Positions 21,036 to 32,456 of a stretch of DNA of 64,000 nt are shown here, in pieces. The notes beneath the pieces were generated by a model. The model was not told the DNA's origin. It was given only the letters and a program-made list of their open reading frames with translations, and ran no database searches. This stretch comes from Eukaryota sp. TZLM1-RC. Taxonomy: Eukaryota > Metamonada: BaSk clade. The translations under genes and the position numbers were made by a program. Numbering within the stretch: the stretch's first letter is position 1; the number at the start of each line of letters is the position of its first letter. The stretch is from contig JAUPSS010000011.1 of the NCBI GenBank assembly GCA_040285825.1, positions 879,658 to 943,657 of the forward strand, written 5' to 3'.

Positions 21036-23423
21036 GTTGAAAAATTGAAATCCCTCCATCCAACTGAACATTTTTGCCCCAGTAAGCCTTCTATTTGTCA
21101 ATATTGGCTCGAAAATCCATTTCAGGCTCAAGAAGTATTGAATGCCGTTGCTAAATTACCAAAAGGAAAAGCTGCTGGTCCTTCAGGCATTTCCTTTGAT
21201 TTGTTAAAAACTGCCTGTAAAAATGCTCCTGAAATTGTTGAGGATCTTGCTTCCTATTTTCAAAATTTAATGTGTTTAAATTATGTTCCTCCGCCTGAAT
21301 TGACTGCTGCCCGTTTAGTTGCTTTAGTTAAACCTGGTAAAGGTGACAAACCTGATGGAGTTAGACCAATTGCTATTGGAGAGTCATTAACCAGATTGCT
21401 TTCTTCGCTTATTTTTAACAGAATTTCTACTAAAGCAAGGGATTATTTGAAGCCTTTCCAATTTGGTATAAAAACTGTTGAAGGTGCTTCTGTTGCTTCA
21501 ATGACTTCAGATGTTTTTTTCAATAGTCAACAGCATCAATATATTTTCAATTTGGATTTCAAAAATGCTTTCAATTCTGTGAAACGTAATTGTATTTTTG
21601 ATGTCCTTCTTCATGATTTTCCTGAACTTACTGCATATTTCTATTTATTTTATGGAAAAAAATCAGACTTAATTTTTGACTCCTTTACCCTTGAATCTTC
21701 TTCTGGTGTGAAACAAGGTGATCCTCTTGGCCCTTTGCTGTTTTGTTTGGCTATTCATAATGTTATTAAAATGACACAACAAGATTTCCCTGATTTGCGT
21801 ATTGTTGCCTATATGGATGACATTTCTATTATTGGTTCTTTTGAAAGCATTTCTAGGGTTTCTGAAGACATTGCGGCGAAATACAAAGAAATTGGTTTAG
21901 CTTTGAACCCATCTAAATGTCTCTTGATTGGTAGAGAAAAACAATCTTTGATGATTGGTGGAGCTCAGATTCCTTTTATCAATTATGACCAACAAGCTTT
22001 TAAGTTTCTTGGATGTTGGCTTGGCAATTTGGATGAAATTTATTCCCAGTTAAACAATTTATTGGAGAAGTTTGACAAGGATCTTAGTTTTATTGCTGAA
22101 TGTGACATTGAGAAACACATCAAATTTTTTATTTTAAAAATTTGTTATTCTGGAAAATTCACTCATATTTTAAGGTCAACTCCATCTTCGGTATCTCTCA
22201 ATTTTTGCAGATCTTTTAACAAACTTCGAGTCAAATTTTTTTCTTCTTTATTAGAAGTAAATGAATCTTTAATTCGAAGTCATGTATTTTGTTCAGCAGA
22301 TTTGGGTGGAATTGGATTCACCAAATCTTCGATTCTGTGTAAAGCAGCATTTTTGGGAGGTGGTAAAAATTTTGTTTTTGAATTTTTCCAAAGGTTCCCT
22401 TTTGATGTTCATCTGATCAATGGTGAATCAAATTTTTACTTGAATCAACTTCAATGTGAATTAGAAAATTTGCCTAGTGATATCTGGATTTTTTTTTCTC
22501 CCTCCCTTAGTCAACCCTCTCATATTTTACTTTCTGTCAAGGCGTCAAAGTCGTACTGTTTCTCTGTCAAAACGATGCCTTTGGCTGATAGTGACTCTGA
22601 TACTGATTGGAACGCTCAAGCAAAGATTCTACCAGTCAGATCAAGCTCATCCACTCTACTTCCCCATTCTCCCCACAATACAAGCTATGCTCGAAATTCA
22701 TCTCAAAAAAATTTTCATTCAAATACTGATCATTGCACCAGAAAAAACACAGAAAAACCACCATTACGTTCCTTACGTTCTGTTGCGCGTGCTATTAACA
22801 ACCCCGTTTCTCGAAATTTGTTTTCTCCAGCTGAAACTGCAAAAAGTCAAAAGTCTATTTCTACTTTTAACTCAAAAATTGACAAAATTGAAAGAACTGA
22901 AAAAATGAATCCACTGCCATTAAAAGGTTCTAAAAAATGTTCGATTTGTGGTATCAGTGGTCATAATTCGAGAACGTGCCCTGAGAAACAAAAAAGAGAA
23001 TTTGAATTAAACTCTGCTCAACAAATTCTCAAATGTTCTGTTCCAGCTGTTGCTGTTGTGAAAGGTGCTGAAAATAATGTTTCTGACGATCAACAGTTAA
23101 ATGCTTCTAGTGTTCCCTCTTCTTCCCCTTCTGAAAACAGTAATTTTTGTTGTCCATTTTGCAAAAAAGATGTTGCAGATTCACGAAATGGTCGAAAACT
23201 TCTGTTTTGTACGAATTGTAAAGCCGTTGATACCGTAAGACCCCCGATCCGGATCCCAGTAGAAATAAGTCCCGCCAGCACAATCCCCTTCTCAATGGAA
23301 ATGAGAAATTTTACTTCTGAATTGAAAAATAATAAGTGGAATATTTCATCCTTCTGGAAATATTTTGCTAGAAAAAACAAAAATTGTTTTAAGAAAAAAT
23401 TTGGAAATAGAAAAATTGTATAA
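20973..23423 (+). pseudogene. Chimeric open frame: B RT fused in frame to A zinc fingers
   Basis: 816 residues. About the first 20 are antisense B. Next comes a B RT (KLPKGKAAGPSG, NLDFKNAFNSV, GVKQGDPLGPLLF, YMDD, FLGCWLG, thumb to LPSDIW). Translation then passes without a stop through the 5' UTR of the inserted A and into the A start (MPLADSDSD at 22575), the CCHC knuckle and the second finger. It ends at a Lys-to-TAA change at 23421-23423. The fusion is probably a chance product of insertion phase. Confidence 0.85.
22491..22574 (+). promoter_or_regulatory. Family A 5' UTR / putative internal promoter
   Basis: A short leader with a T-rich start (ctccctcccttagtc and onward) ahead of the ATG at 22575. 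Closely similar leaders occur at 35810-35889 (A) and 49265-49348 (B), ending at the element boundary. Non-LTR elements need promoter activity inside the transcript, so this conserved block is the best candidate. That function is inferred. Confidence 0.5.
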
Positions 23424-23441
23424 TCAAAAATTTGCCGTAAA

Positions 23442-24599
23442 TTGTGCTTACGTGGTCGTTATGGTGCCGCAAAGCAGTCTTTGTTTTCCTCTTCTTTGGC
23501 TGATGCAAACTCTGATACCCTTGAAAAACTTCAAAAGTTGCATCCTCAAGAAAATTTCAAGTGCAGCAAGCCTGAAGTGTGTCCTTTTTGGATTGAAAAT
23601 CCTATTACTGCAATTGAAGTTCTTAAAGCTATTCAAAAATTGCCAAAGGGGAAAGCAGCAGGCCCATCTGGAATTTCTTTTGATCTGTTAAAAATAGCGT
23701 GTTCCAGTGCTCCCGAAATTGCTGACGATCTAGCCCACTATTTTCAACAATTAATTGTTTTGAAAATAAATCCTCCATTTGAATTGCTCGCAGCACGTCT
23801 GATTGCTTTAGTAAAGCCTGGAAACGGAATCAAACCTGATGGAATACGCCCAATTGCTGTTGGTGAATCTCTTTCTCGTTTGTTGGCATCAATTGTCTTC
23901 GATCGTGTCAAAGACAAAGCCTCTACATTTTTGAATCCTCATCAATTTGGAATCAAAACAATTGATGGTGCTTCTGTTGCTGCTATTGCCTCTGATACCT
24001 TTTGTAATGCAGAGGAAAATAATTTTATTTTTAATCTCGACTTTAAAAATGCTTTTAATTCTGTAAAGCGAGAAGCAATTTTTGAAGTTATTAAATCTGA
24101 TTTTCCTGAGCTATCGAGTTTTTTCTACCATTTTTATGGTAAAGAATCAGATTTAATTTTTAATTCATTTGCTCTTAAATCATCTTCTGGTGTGAAGCAA
24201 GGTGACCCTTTAGGTCCATTATTGTTTTGTTTAGCTATTCACAAAACTTTAAATATCATTAAGCAAAAATACCCTTCTATAAAAATAGTTGCTTATATGG
24301 ATGATATATCCTTGATTGGTTCATTTGATTTACTAGAATTGGTTGCTCAAGAAATTGCCGATTCATATGAAAATATTGGGCTTCATCTTAATGCCAGCAA
24401 ATGCCTTCTGATTGGCTCTTCTGCTCAAGACCTCGTGATAAACGATTCTATTGTCCCTTTTACTAATTATAGTAGTGATGCTTTTAAGTTCCTTGGTTGT
24501 TGGTTAGGAAATGTGCCTCAAATTCAGAATGAATTGCAAGTTATTTTGGAAAAAATGAAAATTGAACTTGATTCAATTTCTACTTTTTTTTTAATTTAA
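23442..24599 (+). pseudogene. Family A frame: basic linker and RT through motif E
   Basis: 385 residues, in the same frame as the ATG at 22575 but after the TAA at 23421. Contains LRGRYGAAKQSLFSS, KLPKGKAAGPSG, RPIAVGESLSRLL, NLDFKNAFNSV, GVKQGDPLGPLLF, YMDD (24294-24305) and FLGCWLG. It ends in the D insertion. All RT catalytic Asp residues are present. Confidence 0.92.
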
Positions 24600-24742
24600 T
24601 TTTAATTTATTTTCAAAACCACAGTCTAAAAGTCAATTTCTTCAAAACAAGCTTCCACACCATCAAACCTTACAGCAGCAATGTTTTCATAATGTGCACT
24701 GACAGACATTAAAGCTTTCGAAATCATTTTAGGAATTGATTT
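24583..24742 (-). mobile_element. Family D 3' end inserted in A
   Basis: Minus-strand D tail, 3' UTR and the last codons (SAHYENIAAVRFDGVEACF), about 160 bp. Flanked by attcaattt-like sequence at 24571-24579 and 24743-24751, a probable TSD with a small disturbance on the right. It shows D was still mobilised after this A inserted. Confidence 0.85.
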
Positions 24743-26121
24743 ATTCAATTTTAGGAATTTCTTTAGATATTGAAAAGCATATTAAATTTTTTATGCTTAA
24801 AATTTGCTACACTGGGAGAATAACCCACATTTTGAGATCTTGTGCTCCTTCCATAGCATTAGATTTTTGTCGTTCTTTTAATTCATTGAGAACAGAATTT
24901 TTTGCTGATTTATTGGATGTAGAACCAGGAATGTTGAAAAGCCATTTATTTTCTTCAGCAAATTTGGGGGGTATTGGATTTACTAAATCTTCAATTTTGT
25001 GTCAATCAGCATTCTTGGGTGGTGGCAAAAATTTTATTTATGAATTTTCTCGTAGATTTCCTGATGATTCTCATCTGTTAGTCCCCAATTGTAGTCCCTA
25101 TTTGTATGAGTTATCTTGTGAACTTGAAAAATTACCGCCACAAATTTGGACCAAATGTTTTCCTCAATCAATTCAAGAAATTCCAAACCGATCTGTATTT
25201 AATTTACAGTTTTGCTGTAAAAAGCTTCAACAAAAATTGTCAAAGATTTTTGAAAGCTTGGATTTTGATGTTACACTTGGCTTGGCCAAGAAAAAGAATC
25301 CCGCTTTTGCAAATCTTTTACAAGATATGTGTGACAGTACTTCTTCTGCCTTAGTAACAACAATTCCACAAGTTTATGGTACTCTCTTATCCGATTCTGC
25401 TTGGACTCTGAATATGAGATTTCGTTCCTTTATCTGGCCTGATAATTTACCTCATAATTTAATTTGTAAATGTTCTCGAGAAATTACAACTACTCATTTG
25501 TTAAATTGTAAACATTTTATTACTTTTAGAAGCAAGGTTCATGATGCTGTAAGAGACCAGTTATATTGTATGTGTAAATCTCATAGAATTGAATCCTTCT
25601 TGGAACCTCTGTTGTCAAATCTGTTTGATGCTGAAAATGATTTTCATAAGAATAATAGAGGTGATGTCATATTACCTGGATTAGATGGAAGCTTTGTTTT
25701 ATTGGATGTAATGTCTGTTGATTCTTGTAATGCCTCATATGAAAGGCTTGTTAATTCTGAAATTCATAATCCCCTTTCAAATGCTGAAAATTTTAAATTC
25801 AAAAAATACAATGAACCTTTGTCCAAATTGGCCAGTCTACAGCATGCAAAATACAATTTGTATCCATTTGTATTTTCCCTTTTTGGTTCACTTGCACCAA
25901 CTGCTTTACGTTTTTTGGATGATTTTGAAATGATTGTAAAGAGAAGAACTGGCAGAAATTTCAACAGGTTGTTTTGGCAAAATAGAATTGTGTTTTCTAT
26001 TTTTAAGGGGATGTTGAAGATGGTTTCTGATGCTTTGCTTTCTCTTGGATCTCACTATGAGAGAGTTGCATCTAGTGTTTTTGTTTTGGGAGAGATGGAT
26101 TTTTTAGATGTTGATTTATAG
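24736..26121 (+). pseudogene. Family A frame: thumb to C-terminus
   Basis: 461 residues; the first few are D-derived. Contains DIEKHIKFFMLKICYTGRI, GGIGFTKSSILCQSAFLGGG, LAKKKNPAFANLL, CKCSREITTTHLLNC, RGDVILPGLDGSFVLLD, LFWQNRIVFSIFKGM and the DVDL end. The RLE half is uninterrupted, the longest such stretch in a copy with a verified 5' end. Confidence 0.92.
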
Positions 26122-26150
26122 GTTTAGAATAAAATTAAATTTAAAAAAAA

Positions 26151-27023
26151 GTGATATCTGGATTCAGTGTTTTCCTCAAAAATGTTCAAGAAATTCCCAC
26201 TCGATCACTTCCAAATTTACGTTTTTGCTTGAAAAAGCTTCAGCACCATCTGGTTAAATTATATGAAGGCTTGAATTATGAAGTAAGACTTGGCTTGGCC
26301 AAAACTAAAAATCCCGCTTTCGGTAATTTTTTAAAGGATATTCGTGATAGTTCAGCTGCTGCTTTAGTAACTCAAGTTCCCTCTGTTTATGGACTTTTGT
26401 TAAAAGACAATGAATGGCTTCTAAACATGCGTTTTCGTTGTTTTCTGTGGCCAAACAATTTGCCCAATCATTTAACTTGTAAATGTGGTAAACCTCTTTT
26501 GTTTACTCATCTTTTGAACTGTAAACATTTCATTACGTTTAGAAGCAAAGTGCATAATAACGTCAGGGACCAAATTTATGTAATGTGCAAATCATATCGT
26601 GTAGATTCCTTTTTAGAACCGCTGTTATCAAAATTAATTCTTGATGATCCCAATATTGATAGTACGCGTTACAACAGAGCTTCTATGGGTCTGACTAGAG
26701 GTGATCTAGTTGTTCCTGGTTTAAATGGTAGTTTTACTATTTTGGACGCCATGTCTATTGACCCTTGTAATTCCTCTAACGAACATTTCATTAACTCGGA
26801 TGTAAATAATCCTCTTCTTGCAGGCGAAAAATATAAAATTGCTAAATATGCGAAACCCATTTCCTCGGTTAATGAAAATTCTCATGCCCAATATAATTTA
26901 TGTCCATTTGTTTTTTCTTTGCTTGGATCTCTAGGTAAGGCTGCTATGGCTTTCCTTGAGGATTTTGTTGTAGTTGTAAAGGAAAGAACTGGAAGAATTT
27001 TCAATCGTGTTTACCTGGATTAG
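26151..27023 (+). pseudogene. Family B frame: linker, CCHC and RLE core
   Basis: 290 residues continuing the B element after the A insertion: VQEIPTRSLPNLRF, CKCGKPLLFTHLLNC, HNNVRDQIYVMCKSYRVDSF, RGDLVVPGLNGSFTILD and ERTGRIFNRVY. It is interrupted at VY by the A at 27015 and resumes with WQNRIVFSIFKGM from 27501. One extra A near 26182 shifts the frame from LPSDIW. Confidence 0.9.
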
Positions 27024-27494
27024 ATGGAAGCTTTATTTTATTGGATGTAATGTCTGTTGATCCTTGTAATGCCTCAAATGAAAGGCTTGTTAATTCTGAA
27101 ATTCATAATCCCCTTTCAAATGCTGAAAATTTTAAATTCAAAAAATACAATGAACCTTTGTCCAAATTGGCCAGTCTACAGCATGCAAAATACAATTTGT
27201 ATCCATTTGTATTTTCCCTTTTTGGTTCACTTGCACCAACTGCTTTACGTTTTTTGGATGATTTTGAAATGATTGTAAAGAGAAGAACTGGCAGAAATTT
27301 CAACAGATTGTTTTGGCAAAATAGAATTGTGTTTTCTATTTTTAAGGGGATGTTGATGATGGTTTCTGATGCTTTGCTTTCTCTTGGATCTCACTATGAG
27401 AGAGTTGCATCTAGTGTTTTTGTTTTGGGAGAGATGGATTTTTAGATGTTGATTTATAGGTTTAGAATAAAATTAATTTTTTTTAAAAAAAAAA
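27015..27494 (+). mobile_element. Short family A insertion in B
   Basis: 5'-truncated at the nuclease core (LDGSFILLD), with gtttac at 27009-27014 and 27495-27500 as TSD. About 480 bp with a tail containing extra T and A runs. Frame 27041-27445 is open and ends EMDF, since one T is missing before the usual DVDL. Confidence 0.9.
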
Positions 27495-27695
27495 GTTTAC
27501 TGGCAAAACAGGATTGTATTTTCTATTTTTAAAGGAATGGTAACACTAATTTCTGATTCACTATCTTCTTTTGGGAAATTTTCTGAATCTTTAGCGATTA
27601 ATTGTTTTGATGTAGGGGAGGCAGGTTTTGAGGATGTGGAGTTTTAATTGTGTATTTCATATTTGTTGTTGAATAAAAATAAATAATAAAAAAAA

Positions 27696-27968
27696 TTGGA
27701 AAGGCTTCAAATAGTGTCTTGCTTTAGTAGAAATTCTGTTAAAAATAAGCGAAGAAAGCAATCTGGTTAATGACTCTCCAATAGCAATTGGTCTAACTCC
27801 ATCAGGTTTGTCACCTTTACCAGGTTTAACTAAAGCAACTAAACGGGCAGCAGTCAATTCAGGCGGAGGAACATAATTTAAACACATTAAATTTTGAAAA
27901 TAGGAAGCAAGATCCTCAACAATTTCAGGAGCATTTTTACAGGCAGTTTTTAACAAATCAAAGGAAAT
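27696..27968 (-). mobile_element. Family B fragment, 5' RT region
   Basis: Minus-strand B from KPFQF back to SFDLLK, continuing the host of the 21036-27695 insertion. The right edge merges with an A(+) copy through a shared aaatgcct (27965-27972). Its next upstream piece is 38331-38467. Confidence 0.9.
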
Positions 27969-29538
27969 GCCTTCTGATTGGCTCTTCTGCTCAAGACCTC
28001 GTGATAAACGATTCTATTGTCCCTTTTACTAATTATAGTAGTGATGCTTTTAAGTTCCTTGGTTGTTGGTTAGGAAATGTGCCTCAAATTCAGAATGAAT
28101 TGCAAGTTATTTTGGAAAAAATGAAAATTGAACTTGATTCAATTTCTTCTTTAGATATAGAAAAGCATATTAAATTTTTCATGCTTAAAATTTGCTACAC
28201 TGGGAAAATAACCCACATTTTGAGATCTTGTGCTCCTTCCATAGCATTAGATTTTTGTCGTTCTTTTAATTCATTGAGAACAGAATTTTTTGCTGATTTA
28301 TTGGATGTAGAACCAGGAATGTTGAAAAGCCATTTATTTTCTTCAGCAAATTTGGGGGGTATTGGATTTACTAAATCTTCAATTTTGTGTCAATCAGCAT
28401 TCTTGGGTGGTGGCAAAAATTTTATTTATGAATTTTCTCGTAGATTTCCTGATGATTCTCATCTGTTAGTCCCCAATTGTAGTCCCTATTTGTATGAGTT
28501 ATCTTGTGAACTTGAAAATTACCGCCACAAATTTGGACCAAATGTTTTCCTCAATCAATTCAAGAAATTCCAAACCGATCTCTATTTAATTTACAGTTTT
28601 GCTGTAAAAGCTTCAACAAAAATTGTCAAAGATTTTTGAAAGCTTGGATTTTGATGTTAGACTTGGCTTGGCCAAGAAAAAGAATCCGCTTTGCAAATCT
28701 TTTACAAGATATGTGTGACAGTACTTCTTCTGCCTTAGTAACAACAATTCCACAAGTTTATGGTACTCTCTTATCCGATTCTGCTTGGACTCTGAATATG
28801 AGATTTCGTTCCTTTATCTGGCCTGATAATTTACCTCATAATTTAATTTGTAAATGTTCTCGAGAAATTACAACTACTCATTTGTTAAATTGTAAACATT
28901 TTATTACTTTTTAGAAGCAAGGTTCATGATGCTGTAAGAGACCAGTTATATTGTATGTGTAAATCTCATAGAATTGAATCCTTCTTGGAACCTTTGTTGT
29001 CAAATCTGTTTGATGCTGAAAATGATTTTCATAAGAATAATAGAGGTGATGTCATATTACCTGGATTAGATGGAAGCTTCATTTTATTGGATGTAATGTC
29101 TGTTGATCCTTGTAATGCCTCAAATGAAAGGCTTGTTAATTCTGAAATTCATAATCCCCTTTCAAATGCTGAAAATTTTAAATTCAAAAAAATACAATGA
29201 ACCTTTGTCCAAATTGGCCAGTCTACAGCATGCAAAATACAATTTGTATCCATTTGTATTTTCCCTTTTTGGTTCACTTGCACCAACTGCTTTACGTTTT
29301 TTGGATGATTTTGAAATGATTGTAAAGAGAAGAACTGGCAGAAATTTCAACAGATTGTTTTGGCAAAATAGAATTGTGTTTTCTATTTTTAAGGGGATGT
29401 TGAAGATGGTTTCTGATGCTTTGCTTTCTCTTGGATCTCACTATGAGAGAGTTGCATCTAGTGTTTTTGTTTTGGGAGAGATGGATTTTTTAGATGTTGA
29501 TTTATAGGTTTAGAATAAAATTAAATTTTAAAAAAAAA
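27965..29538 (+). mobile_element. Family A copy, 5'-truncated at KCLLIG
   Basis: Plus-strand A with RT motif E, thumb and RLE, ending in a tail at 29538. The left flank is B; the right flank is a D scrap, so the flanks do not match. Frames 28001-28639, 28636-28914, 28955-29200 and 29103-29507 are separated by homopolymer changes at about 28520, 28690, 28912 and 29190. Confidence 0.9.
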
Positions 29539-29580
29539 TCAATCAAAAAATTGGCAAAAGCAGGATTTTCTTTCTTAGCC
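29539..29580 (-). mobile_element. Family D scrap, 42 bp
   Basis: Matches the D segment encoding LAKKENPAFANFLI on the minus strand (compare 61365-61407). It lies between an A tail and a 3'-truncated A, marking a recombination or filler junction. Confidence 0.7.
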
Positions 29581-30912
29581 TAAAATAAAGCTTCCATCTA
29601 ATCCAGGTAATATGACATCACCTCTATTATTCTTATGAAAATCATTTTCAGCATCAAACAGATTTGACAACAAAGGTTCCAAGAAGGATTCAATTCTATG
29701 AGATTTACACATACAATATAACTGGTCTCTTACAGCATCATGAACCTTGCTTCTAAAAGTAATAAAATGTTTACAATTTAACAAATGAGTAGTTGTAATT
29801 TCTCGAGAACATTTACAAATTAAATTATGAGGTAAATTATCAGGCCAGATAAAGGAACGAAATTTCATATTCAGAGTCCAAGCAGAATCGGATAAGAGAG
29901 TACCATAAACTTGTGGAATTGTTGTTACTAAGGCAGAAGAAGAACTGTCACACATATCTTGTAAAAGATTTGCAAAAGCGGGATTATTTTTCTTGGCCAA
30001 GCCAAGTCTAACATCAAAATCCAAGCTTTCAAAAATCTTTGACAATTTTTGTTGAAGCTTTTTACAGCAAAACTGTAAATTAAATAGAGATCGGTTTGGA
30101 ATTTCTTGAATTAATTGAGGAAAACATTTGGTCCAAATTTGTGGCGGCAATATTTCAAGTTCAGAAGATAACTCATACAAATAGGGACTACAATTGGGGA
30201 CTAACAGATGAGAATCATCAGGAAATCTACGAGAAAATTCATAAATAAAATTTTTGCCACCACCCAAGAATGCTGATTGACACAAAATTGAAGATTTAGT
30301 AAAACCAATACCACCCAAATTTGCTGAAGAAAATAAATGGCTTTTCAACATTCCTGGTTCTACATCCAATAAATCAGCAAAAAATTCTGTTCTCAATGAA
30401 TTAAAAGAACGACAAAAATCTAATGCTATGGAAGGAGCACAAGATCTCAAAATGTGGGTTATTCTCCCAGTGTAGCAAATTTCAAGCATGAAAAATTTAA
30501 TATGCTTTTCTATATCTAAAGAAGAAATTGAATCAAGTTCAATTTTCATCGTTCCCAAAATAACTTGCAATTCATTCTGAATTTGAGGCACGTTTCCTAA
30601 CCAACAACCAAGGAACTTAAAAGCATCACTACTATAATTAGTAAAAGGGACAATAGAATCGTTTATCACGAGGTCTTGAGCAGAAGAGCCAATCAGAATA
30701 CATTTGCTGGCATTAAGATGAAGCCCAATATTTTCATATGAATCAGCAATTTCTTGAGCAACCAATTCTAGCAAATCAAATGAACCAATCAAGGATATAT
30801 CATCCATATAAGCAACTATTGTTATGGAAGGGAATTTTAGCTCAATGATATTTAAATTTTTGTGAATAGCTAAACAAAACAATAATGGACCTAAAGGATC
30901 TCCCTGCTTCAC
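29575..30912 (-). pseudogene. Family A frame: RT motif B to RLE core
   Basis: 445 residues: KQGDPLGPLLF, YMDD, FLGCWLG, thumb, LAKKNNPAFANLL, CKCSREITTTHLLNC and RGDVILPGLDGSFI, then truncated. Its substitutions relative to the common A sequence make it the most informative A variant for dating. Confidence 0.9.
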
Positions 30913-32226
30913 TCCAGAAGATGATTTAAGACCAAATGAATTAAAAATTAAATCTGATTCTTTACCATAAAAATGGTAGAAAAAACTCGATAGCTCAGGA
31001 AAATCAGATTTAATAACTTCAAAAAAATTGCTTCTCGCTTTACAGAATTAAAAGCATTTTTAAAGTCGAGATTAAAAATAAAATTATTTTCCTCTGCATT
31101 AAAAAAAGGTATCAGAGGCAATAGCAGCAACAGAAGCACCATCAATTGTTTTGATTCCAAATTGATGAGGATTTAAAAATGTAGAAGCTTTGTCTTTGAC
31201 ACGATCGAAGACAATTGATGCCAGCAAACGAGAAAGAGATTCACCAACAGCAATTGGGCGTATTCCATCAGGTTTGATTCCGTTTCCAGGCTTTACTAAA
31301 GCAATCAGACGTGCTGCGAGCAATTCAAATGGAGGATTTATTTTCAAAACAATTAATTGTTGAAAATAGTGGGCTAGATCATCAGCAATTTCGGGAGCAC
31401 TGGAACACGCTATTTTTAAGAGATCAAAGGAAATTCCAGATGGGCCTGCTGCTTTCCCCTTTGGCAATTTTTGAATAGCTTTAAGAACTTCAATTGCAGT
31501 AATAGGATTTTCAATCCAAAAAGGACACACTTCAGGCTTGCTGCACTTGAAATTTTCTTGAGGATGCAACTTTTGAAGTTTTTCAAGGGTATCAGAGTTT
31601 GCATCAGCCAAAGAAGAGGAAAACAAAGACTGCTTTGCGGCACAATTTTCGGCAAATTTTTGATTTTACAATTTTTCTATTTCCAAATTTTTTCTTAAAA
31701 CAATTTTTGTTTTTTCTAGCAAAATATTTCCAGAAGGATGAAATATTCCACTTATTATTTTTCAATTCAGAAGTAAAATTTCTCATTTCCATTGAGAAGG
31801 GGATTGTGCTGGCGGGACTTATTTCTACTGGGATCCGGATCGGGGGTCTTACGGTATCAACGGCTTTACAATTCGTACAAAACAGAAGTTTTCGACCATT
31901 TCGTGAATCTGCAACATCTTTTTTGCAAAATGGACAACAAAAATTACTGTTTTCAGAAGGGGAAGAAGAGGGAACACTAGAAGCATTTAACTGTTGATCG
32001 TCAGAAACATTATTTTCAGCACCTTTCACAACGGCAACAGCTGGAACAGCACATTTGAGAATTTGTTGAGCAGATTTTAATTCAAATTCTCTTTTTTGTT
32101 TCTCAGGGCACGTTCTCGAATTATGACCACTGATACCACAAATCGAACATTTTTTAGAACCTTTTAATGGCAGTGGTTTCCTTTTTTCAGTTCTTTCAAT
32201 TTTGTCAATTTTTGAGTTAAAATAAT
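29581..32226 (-). mobile_element. Diverged family A copy, 3'-truncated
   Basis: Begins inside the nuclease core (DGSFIL) with no tail, so the 3' end was lost. It extends upstream to FNSKIDKIERTEK and includes both zinc fingers. It has more substitutions than other A copies (for example KNLNIIELKFPSITIVAYMDD). It shares a 20-bp deletion at 31643 with 34937. Frames: 29575-30912, 31099-31626, 31604-32260. Confidence 0.9.
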
Positions 32227-32260
32227 AATAATAATGGCAAATTGAATCCGAGAACGTCAT
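31604..32260 (-). pseudogene. Family A N-terminal zinc-finger region
   Basis: 218 residues with the CCHC knuckle CSICGISGHNSRTC, then CCPFCKK...CTNC and IPVEISPASTIPFSMEMRNF, a basic segment, and a frameshift into KAVFVFLFFG caused by a 20-bp deletion at about 31643. The first 15 residues belong to the flanking E fragment. Such fingers bind nucleic acid in related elements. Confidence 0.88.
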
Positions 32261-32422
32261 ACAAAAATATCAAATCTTTTCATTGTTTTTTCATGAAACA
32301 TTTTTTGGAAAGAAAATGGAAATACTATTTGACACATCAAAAAAGTTTCTGCTTCAACTGATAATCTTCCGTTTATCGAAAATGGGAAAGCAATAAAAAC
32401 TAGTTGTGTATTTCTACCAGCA
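32227..32422 (-). mobile_element. Diverged family E fragment
   Basis: Resembles the E C-terminal region (RSRIQFAII, MKRFD, SVEAET, FPFSINGR) with several substitutions and an inserted stretch near 32300-32330. It lies between two A copies. Confidence 0.8.
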
Positions 32423-32456
32423 TTTTTTTTAACAAAATTTTAATTTTATTCAAAAC

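Larger units (their letters stand above)
22491..26150 (+). mobile_element. Full-length family A element, 15-bp TSD
   Basis: TSD agtgatatctggatt at 22476-22490 and 26150-26164. About 3.66 kb, including a D scrap at 24583-24742. There is an 84-base 5' UTR and an ATG at 22575. By residue from this start: CCHC knuckle (C-x2-C-x4-H-x4-C) 122-135; second finger C193, C196, C212, C215; RT from about 355; motif A about 485; YMDD 574-577; CCHC near 907; nuclease core near 971; end near 1126. One nonsense codon (23421) and the D insertion break it. The tail follows AATAAA. Confidence 0.95.
21036..27695 (+). mobile_element. Family B element inserted in B, carrying two A insertions
   Basis: Plus-strand B, 5'-truncated just upstream of EKLKSLHPTEHF, made of 21036-22490, 26151-27014 and 27495-27695. 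Removing the A elements leaves a continuous RT, thumb, CCHC and RLE series ending FEDVEF, then a 3' UTR with an A-rich end. The host is a minus-strand B (20880-21035 and 27696-27968); the TSD is short and obscured by the A run (about aaat). Confidence 0.92.

Noticed and set aside
21036-22490. Group II intron or retron RT
   Set aside because: No maturase X or HNH domain and no domain V-like RNA; the RT is followed by CCHC and RLE, and the insertions have TSDs and A tails, as in non-LTR elements.
31643-31660. Spliced intron explaining the 20-bp absence
   Set aside because: The missing segment is too short, codes for conserved residues in all other copies, and is flanked by a direct cac repeat typical of a slip deletion.
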